Assembly (NCBI GenBank): GCA_023416585.1
Contig: JAEZHM010000040.1
Location: 124,001 to 188,000 of the forward strand
DNA length: 64,000 nt
Origin: Bacillota bacterium
GTDB lineage: Bacteria; Bacillota; Clostridia; Christensenellales; Aristaeellaceae
Direction: 5' to 3'
Below the pieces are notes generated by a model. The model was not told the origin of the DNA. It saw only the letters and a program-made list of their open reading frames with translations, and made no database searches. Shown here in pieces: positions 36,021-45,132 of this stretch; position 1 is the first letter of the stretch; each line of letters opens with the position of its first letter. The translations under genes were made by a program, and so were the position numbers.

Positions 36021-37265
36021 GTGCGGGAGATGACAAGGCAGGAAGTTGTTAAGCTATTGCGCGGCCAAATTTTCTCGCCCGCAAAGAAAATAGATATGCC
36101 TCTTGTGGATGAATGCCTAAAGTACCTTGACGGGGAGTATTCTTCAGGCAACATACCGAATGAGGATATTGTCTGGACGCGGATCAAGGCGCGGCTGAAC
36201 GAAAAGCATAGGCGTATAGCCCCAACGCGCCGCGTGCTTGTGATAGCGTTGATCATGGCGCTTTTGCTTGCGCTGCTTGGCGTTGCGTACGCCATTTTCG
36301 TTAGAAATGTGTTCAATTTTTATTTTGACGCAGGATGGGAAAAGTCCAAAGGCACGGTGCAGGACAGCGCTTATCAACTGCTCAACAGCAACCTTCTGCA
36401 CACAAGCTTTGCCCATACGGATCTTAATGTGCTGGAGGCCGTGTATGACGGGCATGAGCTGCGGGTGGTATACAGCCTGTGGTGGCGCGACGCTACGGAA
36501 ACATTTCCGGTCATAGAAAAAGTACGAGAATTTAAGGGGAAAAAGATAACGGAAATAGACGCAAGCTGCTTTGCGACGGACGGGATTGCGCAGATGTGCG
36601 ATTGGCTTTGCGTAAACGGCGAATCGGTGTATTTCTACGATACATGGACGGTGATGGGTGACAAACCCGGGCAGGTGCTATACTATTTGCAAACAAATCT
36701 GTTCGAATATGATGTGGATATTGGGAATGAACTTACCATCGGGCTGCCGCTGTTGAAGGTGCCATATACCAACGCCGATGGCACCCAAACCATGGTGCAC
36801 CTTCCAACAGAGGAAACCACCTTTACCATTCCCGTGACGCGGGAGGAAGGGCTGAACTATAAGCTTGTGCCCATGGAGCCGCAAACCATCGGCGGTTATC
36901 CGATGCTTGTTACCACGGGCTATTTCTCCCCCGTAAGCGGGATCATGGGCATAGAAATACTAGACATCCAGCATGAAATGGCCTACAAGGATTATGAGAA
37001 CGAATACGCTATCACGCAATACGCATCCGATTGGCGGTGGGGCGGTAAGCTCTGCGACATGGATGGGAACCCCGTTGGCATCACCCAGGGAGAATCCTGG
37101 GGTCCAATGTGGGGCGAGGATGGGTCTGGTAAATGCATCGCCACCTTTTCCATTACACCGCCCGACGCGTGGCCCGAACAAATGCAGCTTGTGCTCATGG
37201 ATGAGAATGGCGAACCGGTCAAGGACAAGGCGCTGGCGTTCTCCATAGAGCCTGATACCAAGTAA
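36021..37265 (+). CDS. Membrane anti-sigma factor with DUF4179-like ectodomain (module 1)
   Basis: A 414-residue type II membrane protein: cytoplasmic segment 1-70, one membrane helix at about 71-94, then a 320-residue extracellular part. The signature 'EAVYDGHELRVVYS' near 145-160 is shared with the protein at 42644-43693, so the two are paralogues. The cytoplasmic part would bind the sigma factor encoded upstream. GTG 36021 follows GAGAGGAGG. It is closed by a strong terminator, so module 1 may be expressed apart from the genes after it. The extracellular signal is unknown. Confidence 0.75.
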   Translation: MREMTRQEVVKLLRGQIFSPAKKIDMPLVDECLKYLDGEYSSGNIPNEDIVWTRIKARLNEKHRRIAPTRRVLVIALIMALLLALLGVAYAIFVRNVFNFYFDAGWEKSKGTVQDSAYQLLNSNLLHTSFAHTDLNVLEAVYDGHELRVVYSLWWRDATETFPVIEKVREFKGKKITEIDASCFATDGIAQMCDWLCVNGESVYFYDTWTVMGDKPGQVLYYLQTNLFEYDVDIGNELTIGLPLLKVPYTNADGTQTMVHLPTEETTFTIPVTREEGLNYKLVPMEPQTIGGYPMLVTTGYFSPVSGIMGIEILDIQHEMAYKDYENEYAITQYASDWRWGGKLCDMDGNPVGITQGESWGPMWGEDGSGKCIATFSITPPDAWPEQMQLVLMDENGEPVKDKALAFSIEPDTK

Positions 37266-37280
37266 TGTCTTTACGGATAA

Positions 37281-37321
37281 AGCATACGGGATGAAAAACA
37301 ATCATCCCGTATGCTTTTTTT
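37281..37321 (+). terminator. Intrinsic terminator after module 1 anti-sigma gene
   Basis: A perfect 14-base stem (AGCATACGGGATGA with TCATCCCGTATGCT) is followed by seven T residues. A decayed copy of the same arrangement lies at about 38534-38575 after the next gene, showing that the duplication of the two secreted-protein genes included the upstream leader. Confidence 0.9.
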
Positions 37322-37389
37322 GTTTGCCTGTGACGGAATGAAAGCCGGGCGACATAGGGAAGGTGAAACGCAAAAATAAGGAGGCGCTT

Positions 37390-38523
37390 ATGAGAAAAAT
37401 CTGCGTGATCACCTTGCTCGTTTGTCTCACGCTGCTGCCGCTTGCAGGATCGGCGCAAACGTATATTTCCATAGCGGAGATGAATGAACATCCTTTAGAG
37501 CGATGGATACAAGCTTATGAAACACAGTGGCGCACGATTGAAATTAACGTGCTGCCTAAAATACCGCAGGTGAATAAATTCCCGGTTCTCAAGGTTATGC
37601 GCGATTTACGGATTCCGGATATTTCGGGGCTTGGGGATGGTTGGAGCGGCAGCGTGTCTGAGCTAAGCGGCATCTTTCGGGCAGATCATGGCTATATTGC
37701 AAAAGTAGAACAAGATGAAAAGCAATTCCCAAATGCCAAAATAATCTCAAAGAGCTACTATCCGCCTTTCGATATGGGGGTCATCTATGGGAAAAATGGT
37801 TTTTTGACATTGGGTGAAATGATAAACCGGTTAAAATTTATTATGAGCGTTCTTTCAGAAGATGGGGAAGAGTGGCGGTATGAACAGCCGGAACAAGTTT
37901 TAGTCAACTCGGCATTGGACTTGGAAACGGGAGAAGTCCTTAGGCCCGATAACTATTACATCAATTTGATTCAAAAACTGCATGGCATCCCGCTTTTTTC
38001 ACATGTGCTGTTTTATGCTGAAAACACCACAATCCAAGAGATTGCATTGTCTCCCCACATATTATTATTTCATCTTTTTACACCGGAAAACGTTGCTGTT
38101 TCCTTTCGGAAGCTCAAAGTAAGCGAAGTACTTTCCGATGATGTTCCATTATGCGATTTTGAGCAAATACAGGAGACGATTGAAGGTGAGATTCTGGCAG
38201 GGCATATACGCAAAATTTTTGATATTGAGCTGGGATATACGCTCTACAACGAGCCTGGAATCACGACGCGTTCAAACAACCGGGAAACGCTTAAGTATTA
38301 TGCGGTTCCGGTATGGAAAGTCAACTGCTATTACGTTGAAAGCGCAAAAAAAGAAATGCGCGATTATACGGGGAAAGATGTTCCGGAGCGTGGGGAGATA
38401 GAATATACGTCGCTCATTATTAACGCCCAGACAGGAGAACTGTTTGATCGATTTGATAAGCAAAACGACCGTGGAGACTATCAAGGCTTTCTTTCATGGG
38501 ATGATGTGGGAGGAAAGCCGTGA
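37390..38523 (+). CDS. Secreted paralogue 1, unknown family
   Basis: Exported protein of 377 residues with a signal peptide (about 1-22, ending 'GSAQT'). The start ATG 37390 has AAGGAGG 7 bases upstream; an in-frame GTG at 37363 would add 9 residues. It is closely similar over its whole length to the next gene ('YISIAEMNEHPLERW', 'EDVPLCDF' type 'DDVPLCDFEQIQ', 'AGHIRKIFDIELGY', 'VPVWKVNCYY', 'IINAQTGEL'). It also resembles, more distantly, the protein at 43707-44891. The closing 'NAQTGEL' strand is of the kind seen in PepSY-like folds. I cannot assign a function; its setting suggests an extracellular partner of the sigma/anti-sigma module. Confidence 0.7.
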   Translation: MRKICVITLLVCLTLLPLAGSAQTYISIAEMNEHPLERWIQAYETQWRTIEINVLPKIPQVNKFPVLKVMRDLRIPDISGLGDGWSGSVSELSGIFRADHGYIAKVEQDEKQFPNAKIISKSYYPPFDMGVIYGKNGFLTLGEMINRLKFIMSVLSEDGEEWRYEQPEQVLVNSALDLETGEVLRPDNYYINLIQKLHGIPLFSHVLFYAENTTIQEIALSPHILLFHLFTPENVAVSFRKLKVSEVLSDDVPLCDFEQIQETIEGEILAGHIRKIFDIELGYTLYNEPGITTRSNNRETLKYYAVPVWKVNCYYVESAKKEMRDYTGKDVPERGEIEYTSLIINAQTGELFDRFDKQNDRGDYQGFLSWDDVGGKP

Positions 38524-38645
38524 GAAGCAAAATGGTATACAAAATGAAAAACGGAACATTCTGTATGCTTTTATCTATTTGTCTGTGACAGAATGAAACC
38601 CATGCGACATAGGGAGTGTGAAAAGCAAAAATCAAGGAGGCGCTT

Positions 38646-39782
38646 ATGAAAAGAATCATCGCCATGGCCCTTCTGGCCTGCTTTGCGCTGCTGCCGCTTG
38701 CGGGTAAAGCGCAAACGTACATTTCCATTTTGGAGATGAATGAACATTCGCCGGAGCGCTGGACAAAGGCCTATGAGACCAAATGGCGCACAGTTGAGAT
38801 CGATGTGCAGCCAATTGTGCCGCAGGTTGAGAATATGCCGATTATGAAGGTTACCCCGGATTTGGAGGTGCCCGATATCTCTCCTCTGGGTGAAGGGTGG
38901 ACAAGCAAGCAGGATGAAGAATTCGGGATATTTTACTTGCTTCTGAGCGGAGGTACTTATCCTGATGCGTATCGCGCGGAAAAAAAGTTGGGTGGAGTCA
39001 TTACGTCGGCTCACTACTTTCCGCCTTATGACATGGGCAGGGTTTATGCTGAAAACAGTGATATTACACTTGGCGCCGCAATTGATCTGTTAAAGAGCGC
39101 GTTGACGACCATCGGCGAAGATCCGGAAGATTGGTGGTATAACCGGCCGATCGACGTTCTGTGCAACAGGATTGTCAAAAAGAAAACCGGTGTACACTTG
39201 CTGCCGGGGGAGTATGCTATCTCACTGGATCAAAGCTTGTCCGGGATACCGCTCCTTTGCTGCTATGTCAACCAAACGGTAAAGCGCAGTATGAAGGAGG
39301 AAGTAGGCTTTCATGCAGGTTTTCTATATTCCATCCGCACACCCGAAGCGCTGGATTTCTGCTGGTCAAAAGTAAAAACAATGGATGTATTGAGCGAGGA
39401 TGTTCCTTTGTGCGATTTAACCGCTGTTCAATCCGCGTTGGAAAAGGAGATACATGCAGGCCATATCCGCAAGGTTTTTGACGTTGACTTGGGGTATGCG
39501 TTATATAACGAGCCGGGTGCTGTGCGTGGTCCCGATCATCCAAAGGGGGCTATATACTATGCGCTTCCGGTATGGCGGGTAAACTGCTACTACATAGAGA
39601 GCGCCAAAAAGGGAATGCGGGACTATACGGGATTGGATGTCCCCGAACGCGCTGTAATAGAATATATGACGCTGCTTGTAAATGCCCAAACGGGCAAGCT
39701 GATTGACCGCGCTGATAAGCGGAAGGATGCCGGCGCTTATAAAGGGTTTATATCCTGGGATAAAGCGGGCGGCAAACAATGA
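38646..39782 (+). CDS. Secreted paralogue 2, unknown family
   Basis: Exported protein of 378 residues, the tandem duplicate of the gene at 37390. The leaders also match (GACATAGGGA, then AAGGAGGCGCTTATGA just before and over the start), so the unit of duplication was leader plus gene. Conserved blocks are 'YISILEMNEH', 'PDISPLGEGW', 'EDVPLCDL', 'AGHIRKVFDVDLGY', 'YALPVWRVNCYY' and 'LLVNAQTGKL'. The copies have diverged most between residues 100 and 250. Its stop overlaps the start of the first ABC-2 permease gene (ATGA), which ties it to the exporter. Confidence 0.7.
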   Translation: MKRIIAMALLACFALLPLAGKAQTYISILEMNEHSPERWTKAYETKWRTVEIDVQPIVPQVENMPIMKVTPDLEVPDISPLGEGWTSKQDEEFGIFYLLLSGGTYPDAYRAEKKLGGVITSAHYFPPYDMGRVYAENSDITLGAAIDLLKSALTTIGEDPEDWWYNRPIDVLCNRIVKKKTGVHLLPGEYAISLDQSLSGIPLLCCYVNQTVKRSMKEEVGFHAGFLYSIRTPEALDFCWSKVKTMDVLSEDVPLCDLTAVQSALEKEIHAGHIRKVFDVDLGYALYNEPGAVRGPDHPKGAIYYALPVWRVNCYYIESAKKGMRDYTGLDVPERAVIEYMTLLVNAQTGKLIDRADKRKDAGAYKGFISWDKAGGKQ

Positions 39783-40570
39783 GAAAGGAATGGAAGCGCG
39801 CCTCTTCTTCGCCGCTGTTTCTCCTGTCTACGGCCGTGTTCTTTCTTTGCCTGCAAGGCTTTGCGCTGCCGGCCTTCATTCAGGATCGTATCCTGGAGCC
39901 GGTAGAATACCGGCAAAGTGCCCTGGCGCTTAGCTTGGGCAGCTTCTTCTTTGGCGGCGTGATCCTGCTTCTGCCCTTTCTGGCCCCCATGGCCCACGCA
40001 GTAAGCCAGGTGGACGACCTGCGCTCCGGCATGATGCAATGGTGCGTTCTTCGAAGCTCTGTGGGCAGGTATGCGCGCAGCAAGATGGTATCCTGTTTTC
40101 TTGCTTCCGCCGCCGGTATGGGGGGCGCTTTTGCCGTGCACGCCGTCTTGTGGAACCTGCTGGCCGTTCCTTATGACCCTATCATGTACCCGGCGCATGA
40201 GATTGGTTTCTTAGAGGAGAGCTTCTTCTTTAGCTGGGCAACCGTTGAGCATGGTATGCCGATCTATGTTGAGATTTGCCTTGGGCTTGCTTTCTCGGCC
40301 GGAATTTGGTCGGTTGCCGGCTTGGCCGCCGCTGTCTGGGTTCCTGACAAGCTATTGGTGGTGACCATACCCGCCTGCGTATATAAATTATGGGGTTCAC
40401 AGCTTTCTTACTACCTGTTCGGCATCCGGCTTCAGGGCCCGGATACCCTTTTCAACGACGCGCAGACCATTCCCCGCATACTTGAAGTATTGGCCGTCTA
40501 TGGCGTGCTGCTGGTGGTCAGCGGGGTTGTCTATTATGCCGGGCTGAAAAGGAGGGCATGCCATGCATAG
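39779..40570 (+). CDS. ABC-2 type membrane protein (exporter subunit 1)
   Basis: Hydrophobic protein of 263 residues with about six membrane segments, coupled to the preceding secreted protein by a 4-base overlap. Length and layout fit ABC-2 exporter permeases. No substrate can be read. It overlaps the second subunit gene by 8 bases. Confidence 0.75.
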   Translation: MRKEWKRASSSPLFLLSTAVFFLCLQGFALPAFIQDRILEPVEYRQSALALSLGSFFFGGVILLLPFLAPMAHAVSQVDDLRSGMMQWCVLRSSVGRYARSKMVSCFLASAAGMGGAFAVHAVLWNLLAVPYDPIMYPAHEIGFLEESFFFSWATVEHGMPIYVEICLGLAFSAGIWSVAGLAAAVWVPDKLLVVTIPACVYKLWGSQLSYYLFGIRLQGPDTLFNDAQTIPRILEVLAVYGVLLVVSGVVYYAGLKRRACHA

Positions 40571-41423
40571 AAGGCTCCGCGCCATGTTTTCGCTCCTTGG
40601 GGGGCAGATGAGCGACTGGCTGCATTCGCCAAGAACCGCCATCATGGGGCTGGCCATCCTGATGCTGACGTACGTGTATACAAGAAGCTACAATGGTATG
40701 CTGGAGAATTCCGCCCTTACCTCCCATGCGGGAGAAGCTTTCTACGTATACCTGTCCACCGCGTTTGGGAATGTCACATTGACCAGCGCGCTTTTCCTGA
40801 TCATGATCAGCGAAATCCCCAGGCGGATTCCATTTCAAAATGTCATGTTGATACGCTCCAGCCGCTTGAAGTGGCTTCGGTCGCAGATCCTGTTCTGCTT
40901 TGCTGTAGTGGCGCTGATGATGGCGCTGATGATTGTTTTCAGTATGGCGCTGACCATACCATACTTATCTCCCGGCAGCGGCTGGAGTGATTTGGAACGC
41001 ATTGCGGCAGACCCGGACGCCGCCTTAAGTGTGCAGCTCGTGCCGGAGTACATCCGCGCCATTCCGCCATTTCAGGCCAGCCTCGTTGCCGCCGCGATCC
41101 TCTTCGCCTTCTGGTTTACGATGACGCTTGTGATCCTCCTATGCTCCTTGGCGGGCAGGCCGAATCTGGGACTAACCTTGTATGTGTTTCTGCTGGTGCT
41201 GCATGTAACCGTCATGTGGGAATACCTTCCTCCCGGCCTTCGCATCATGCCGGTCAACTTTTCAACAGTCGCAGGCGTGGCCTCCCTGTACCCCGATCAT
41301 GAGCTGGAAGCAATCTCAATCGTGTTGATGGCGTACGCGGCGCTGGACTTATGCCTGATGGGCGTCATGCGTTTGCAGGTACGCTTTATGGATATGCGAT
41401 TTACCGAAAAGGAGAAAACATAA
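40563..41423 (+). CDS. ABC-2 type membrane protein (exporter subunit 2)
   Basis: A 286-residue protein with about six membrane segments separated by a long external loop (about residues 135-165, rich in Ser, Gly and Asp). The stop shares one base with the ATG of the ATPase gene (TAATG). It pairs with the membrane protein at 39779-40570 to form the channel of the exporter. Confidence 0.75.
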   Translation: MHRRLRAMFSLLGGQMSDWLHSPRTAIMGLAILMLTYVYTRSYNGMLENSALTSHAGEAFYVYLSTAFGNVTLTSALFLIMISEIPRRIPFQNVMLIRSSRLKWLRSQILFCFAVVALMMALMIVFSMALTIPYLSPGSGWSDLERIAADPDAALSVQLVPEYIRAIPPFQASLVAAAILFAFWFTMTLVILLCSLAGRPNLGLTLYVFLLVLHVTVMWEYLPPGLRIMPVNFSTVAGVASLYPDHELEAISIVLMAYAALDLCLMGVMRLQVRFMDMRFTEKEKT

Positions 41424-42067
41424 TGGTTACGGTTGAACGCCTCACAAAACGGTATGGCAAGGCTGTGATTTTCAGTGATATCGATCTGTGCCTGCGCCCC
41501 GGCCCCATTTATGGCCTTGTGGGGGAGAATGGCTGCGGCAAGACCACCCTTATGCGCTGCATCTGCGGCTTCACACGCCCCAGCAGCGGCAGCGTTACGG
41601 TATTTAACAAAGTGATCGGCAAGGATGTGGATTTCGCGCCCTCCACCGGCATCATTATCGAAAACCCCGGCTTTCTTTCCGATTTAAGCGCGCGGCAGAA
41701 TCTTAACATCCTTGCGGGCATCAGCGGCAAGGCCAGCAAGGAACGCATTGATGAAGTGATCCGCCTGGTTGGCCTTGACCCAAACGACAAGAAGCCCGTG
41801 GGCAAGTACTCCCTTGGCATGTGCCAGCGCCTGGGCATCGCCCAGGCCATCATGGAGGACCCGGAGGTTCTGATCCTGGATGAGCCTTTCAATGGCCTGG
41901 ATAAGCAGGGTATCGCGGATATCCATGAATTGCTTGCGAATCTAAGGCTGCAAAGCAAAACAATCCTGCTGGCAAGCCACAGCGTTCAAGACATCAAGCA
42001 AGCGTGTGATGTAGTGTATGAATTCCAACAGGGGAAATTGGCGGAGCAGATTTCTGCAAATGAATAA
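41423..42067 (+). CDS. ABC transporter ATP-binding protein (exporter)
   Basis: ATPase of 214 residues, shorter than usual but complete: Walker A 'GENGCGKTT' near 35, Q-loop region 'IIIENPGF', signature 'YSLGMCQR' (variant of LSGGQ) near 130, Walker B 'VLILDEP' and the switch His in 'LLASHSVQD'. ATG 41423 overlaps the previous stop and has AAGGAG upstream. It drives the ABC-2 pair encoded before it; candidates for export are a lipid, peptide or antimicrobial (inference). Confidence 0.9.
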   Translation: MVTVERLTKRYGKAVIFSDIDLCLRPGPIYGLVGENGCGKTTLMRCICGFTRPSSGSVTVFNKVIGKDVDFAPSTGIIIENPGFLSDLSARQNLNILAGISGKASKERIDEVIRLVGLDPNDKKPVGKYSLGMCQRLGIAQAIMEDPEVLILDEPFNGLDKQGIADIHELLANLRLQSKTILLASHSVQDIKQACDVVYEFQQGKLAEQISANE

Positions 42068-42164
42068 TGATACTTAAAAAATAATTTTTTAGGATCATAC
42101 CAATCATGAAAAACGTACGTCTATAGGGGTGAAACCGGTTATCAAACACAAAAGGGGGATTCTT

Positions 42165-42698
42165 GTGGACGAACAAGCCTTTTCGCAGCTTGTGCTTGAA
42201 AATCAGGAAATGCTTTTCCGCGTGGCATATACAATCCTCCGTCACCAGGAGGATTGCAAGGATGCCCTGCAGGACGCGCTACTCAAGGCCTGGGGGAGTA
42301 TTCGCACCTTGAAAAGTGCGGACGCGTTTCGAGGCTGGATGGCCCGGATCGTCATCAATTGTTCCAGGGATATCCAACGCAAGAGAAAAATCAAAACCGT
42401 AGAGCTCAGCGAAGAAATACCTCTTCTTCAAGCGCAGGCGGAGGATGAGGCACTTGCGGCGGCGCTTATGCAATTGGATGAAGGGCTGCGCCTGCCCATT
42501 ACCCTGTACTATACGGAAAGACTTTGCGTTCAGGAAATAGCCGATGTGATGCGCATCCCCCAGGGAATGGTGAAAAACCGTTTGTTCCGTGGCAGAAAAA
42601 AACTTGCCGTTTTGCTGAAACAATGCCGTAAGGAGGAAGAAGCATGGATTCACGGAAAAGAATGCTCAAGGCCTATCCAGCCATGCCCCAGGAGTTGA
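42165..42698 (+). CDS. ECF-type sigma-70 family factor (module 2)
   Basis: Sigma factor of 177 residues. GTG 42165 is chosen because AAGGGGGAT is well spaced, although an in-frame GTG exists at 42129. Region 2 is at about 5-70 ('DCKDALQDALLKAW'), region 4 at about 105-160 with 'ERLCVQEIADVMRIPQGMVKNRL', landmark 'IADVMRIPQGMVKNRL'. Its end overlaps the anti-sigma gene by 55 bases, an unusually long overlap that implies tight co-expression. Confidence 0.88.
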   Translation: MDEQAFSQLVLENQEMLFRVAYTILRHQEDCKDALQDALLKAWGSIRTLKSADAFRGWMARIVINCSRDIQRKRKIKTVELSEEIPLLQAQAEDEALAAALMQLDEGLRLPITLYYTERLCVQEIADVMRIPQGMVKNRLFRGRKKLAVLLKQCRKEEEAWIHGKECSRPIQPCPRS

Positions 42699-43693
42699 AA
42701 AACCAATTGCTGTATACATTAAAAACCATTCAGGCTAAGGCGCAGCCGGCCCCCGTACTTAGAGCAAAGCGTTTGTCTTTCGTAACCGTTATGGCGGCGG
42801 TTTTGCTGATAGCCGTAATTGCCGCTGCCGTAGGCAACCGTTTGGGCGTATTCCAGTTTATGGAGCGCATGTCAGGGCAAAGCGGCGTGCTCGAGGGCGC
42901 CGGGAAGCTTGTGCAAACGGATCTTGGCAGCCTGGATATGTCCAATACTGTTCTCACCGTGGAGGAGGCGGTATATGACGGGGGCAGCCTTCGCGTGGTG
43001 TACAGCGTTCAGGCAAAGAACCTGGCCGCAGCGCCTACCCAGGCGGATATGGCTAATCCGGAAAGCGCTTTGCGCAAGGCGTTGGAAGGTGACGGGATCG
43101 GCCCGGACGGAAGCTGCGACTGGTTCGTTTTAGACGGGACGGAGTATTCCATGACTGACGGCTCCACCGGTGATGCGGTTTTCGATGAGGAAAGCGGAAA
43201 ACTCTTCTGCTATCTGGAGATACAGCTTGCTTCCGCCGGCATTATTCCCAAAGGCGATCTGGTTGTCAAGCTTCCCCTGGCGGGAGAAATAACCGCAAGA
43301 AAGACACTGGACTTTTCCGTAAAGGCAAGCACCGCCCCGCAGCCAAAGGCTTCCCTGCAAACGGAGCATGCGGCGGTAACGCTTTTAAGCACGTTTTTGT
43401 CCCCTGTTCGCACTTACGCCAACATCCGCATCGAAATGAAGGATGGGAGCACCCTTGCGCAGGCGGACGAAGTGTTTGAAACATGGCGTGACGTTGTGCT
43501 TACGGATGCGCAGGGAAAGGAAATCAGCGCCCTTGAGGATCTGTTGACAGCCAATTATGAGGATGGAAAGCGCGTGGATTACAGCTGCACCTTCCTGCCT
43601 GTTGACAATGAGGAAGTGTATCTGACGCCCATCATCATTGATGAAAATAACAATTGGGTAGGGGATATGAGTCAGGCATTACGTTTAAAGTAA
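42644..43693 (+). CDS. Membrane anti-sigma factor with DUF4179-like ectodomain (module 2)
   Basis: A 349-residue protein with one membrane helix at about 43-66 and a 280-residue extracellular part. 'EEAVYDGGSLRVVYS' near 107-121 matches the anti-sigma protein of module 1. The cytoplasmic segment of about 42 residues is short for sigma binding but contains the helical 'PQELKNQLLYTLKTI'. AAGGAGG precedes ATG 42644. The following gene starts 13 bases after its stop. Confidence 0.78.
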   Translation: MDSRKRMLKAYPAMPQELKNQLLYTLKTIQAKAQPAPVLRAKRLSFVTVMAAVLLIAVIAAAVGNRLGVFQFMERMSGQSGVLEGAGKLVQTDLGSLDMSNTVLTVEEAVYDGGSLRVVYSVQAKNLAAAPTQADMANPESALRKALEGDGIGPDGSCDWFVLDGTEYSMTDGSTGDAVFDEESGKLFCYLEIQLASAGIIPKGDLVVKLPLAGEITARKTLDFSVKASTAPQPKASLQTEHAAVTLLSTFLSPVRTYANIRIEMKDGSTLAQADEVFETWRDVVLTDAQGKEISALEDLLTANYEDGKRVDYSCTFLPVDNEEVYLTPIIIDENNNWVGDMSQALRLK

Positions 43694-43706
43694 GGAGGAA
43701 ACGAAG

Positions 43707-44891
43707 ATGAGAAGATTTTTCGGGAAAATGCTCTCCCTTGCGGTGGCCTTCGTCATGATGGCAAGCGCTATACCTTCAATGAATGCTGTTGCCCAAAGCA
43801 AAATGGATTTTACTGCGGCCGATTACGTAAGCCTTCCCGATCTGCGCAAAGAGGCTATGTCCGGCTGGCATCAGACCTATACCGCCAAAGGGCGTGAGGT
43901 AATTGCCAATGTGGACATCCGCTGGATGCCGGAGGCTCAAACATGCCCCATTGTGCAGGTGGAGGGCTGGGGGAAGCAGGCGGATCCGAAGGCGTTTGAG
44001 CCGTATAAGGATAAGCCGAACACCCGAAGCGCCCAGCGGGATTTCCTCATCGCCGTGGGCTTGGTGGATCGTGATACCAAGGTGTTTCCGAAAAGAACCA
44101 ACTATCATGGCAGGACGGTCACACCCCAGCAGCTTACCTTATATGGCGGTGAAGTACCCGCCGAGACGCCGGAGAATGTAGATCTTGACTACGCTGGATT
44201 TCTTCAAAAAGTCAATGAGGATATCGGCTCCTTTTCAAAGTTTAAGCTGGATGACTTCAGGATCGATACGGTGAGAGTTGAGGGTGTTACTTACCTGGCG
44301 AAAGAAAAAAATGGGGAACTGGTAAAGGGCGATCCCTTTACGAAAATGGGTGACTATTACCTGTATGCCAAGCAGCTGTTCCACGGTATCCCGGTCATAA
44401 GCCCACAAGCTGGAGGGATAAACTCACCGGGCGGCTACTTGAGATATTTTTACGGGAACCCCACGTACTATCATTTCACCCTTGCCGGCTCAGTAGAGCT
44501 TGGGGTGCATACGAAGGATGTCCCGCTGCTTTCCTTTGACGCCATCAAACGCGTGCTGGAAAAGCAGATCGAGGAAGGAAAGCTTCGCGGCGTGGATGAA
44601 ATGGAGTTTGGCTATATCGCCTTTTATCAAGGGAAAAAGGACAACCGCACATGGCTTATGATGCCCGTGTGGAGGATCAAAGGCGGCTACACCGAGGACC
44701 CCAAAAAGGAAAAGGTCATGCCTTATCATGATGAGCGGGATAGGGACGGTTCCCTCACCGTGCCTATGGGATACGGGGATTACTTCTACTCCGCCCAGAC
44801 GGGTGAATTGATTCCCACTTCAATCCTCACCGAGCGGGAGGACCCGCTTCCCGCCAGGGAAATCGTAACCTGGGAATCCCTTAAACCGTAA
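43707..44891 (+). CDS. Secreted paralogue 3, unknown family (module 2 partner)
   Basis: Exported protein of 394 residues with signal peptide to about residue 29. It is a distant relative of the two secreted proteins of module 1: common blocks are 'DYVSLPDLRKEAMSGWH' (landmark 'YVSLPDLRKE'), 'HGIPVIS', 'KDVPLLSFDAI', 'LEKQIEEGKLRG', 'MPVWRIKGGY' and 'YSAQTGELI'. The same position after an anti-sigma gene in both modules suggests a common partner role. TAAGGAGG precedes the ATG. A strong terminator follows. Confidence 0.7.
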   Translation: MRRFFGKMLSLAVAFVMMASAIPSMNAVAQSKMDFTAADYVSLPDLRKEAMSGWHQTYTAKGREVIANVDIRWMPEAQTCPIVQVEGWGKQADPKAFEPYKDKPNTRSAQRDFLIAVGLVDRDTKVFPKRTNYHGRTVTPQQLTLYGGEVPAETPENVDLDYAGFLQKVNEDIGSFSKFKLDDFRIDTVRVEGVTYLAKEKNGELVKGDPFTKMGDYYLYAKQLFHGIPVISPQAGGINSPGGYLRYFYGNPTYYHFTLAGSVELGVHTKDVPLLSFDAIKRVLEKQIEEGKLRGVDEMEFGYIAFYQGKKDNRTWLMMPVWRIKGGYTEDPKKEKVMPYHDERDRDGSLTVPMGYGDYFYSAQTGELIPTSILTEREDPLPAREIVTWESLKP

Positions 44892-44920
44892 TGGATGATG
44901 AGCTCATCCCATACACCGGC

Positions 44921-44955
44921 GCCGTAGGGGAGATTAATCACCCCTACGGCTTTTT
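44921..44955 (+). terminator. Intrinsic terminator of module 2
   Basis: A perfect 10-base stem (GCCGTAGGGG with CCCCTACGGC) with a 10-base loop is followed by TTTTT, about 30 bases after the stop at 44891. Confidence 0.9.
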
Positions 44956-45052
44956 AGGCAAAGGGATACGATTACTAGACTTAAGCTTTGCGACGATTGG
45001 TTTGCATACAAAGGAGCCGCCTCTTGAGTAAACGCTGATTTATACGGAGATA

Positions 45053-45132
45053 TGTCATTTTGGACGAAACGAAGAATCTTGAGCCCTTGCTGCACAAAGA
45101 TTCTTCGGTCGCTTCGCTCCCTCAGAATGACA
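45053..45132. repeat. Palindromic repeat, family B, copy 1 (TCATTCTGAG...AGAATCTT type)
   Basis: An inverted repeat with arms of the TGTCATT...CGAAGAATCTT and AAGATTCTTCGG...CAGAATGACA kind. Close relatives lie at 49449-49528 and 49584-49664, and a related element with GGATGACA ends lies inside 26288-26533. It is non-coding. Confidence 0.8.
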
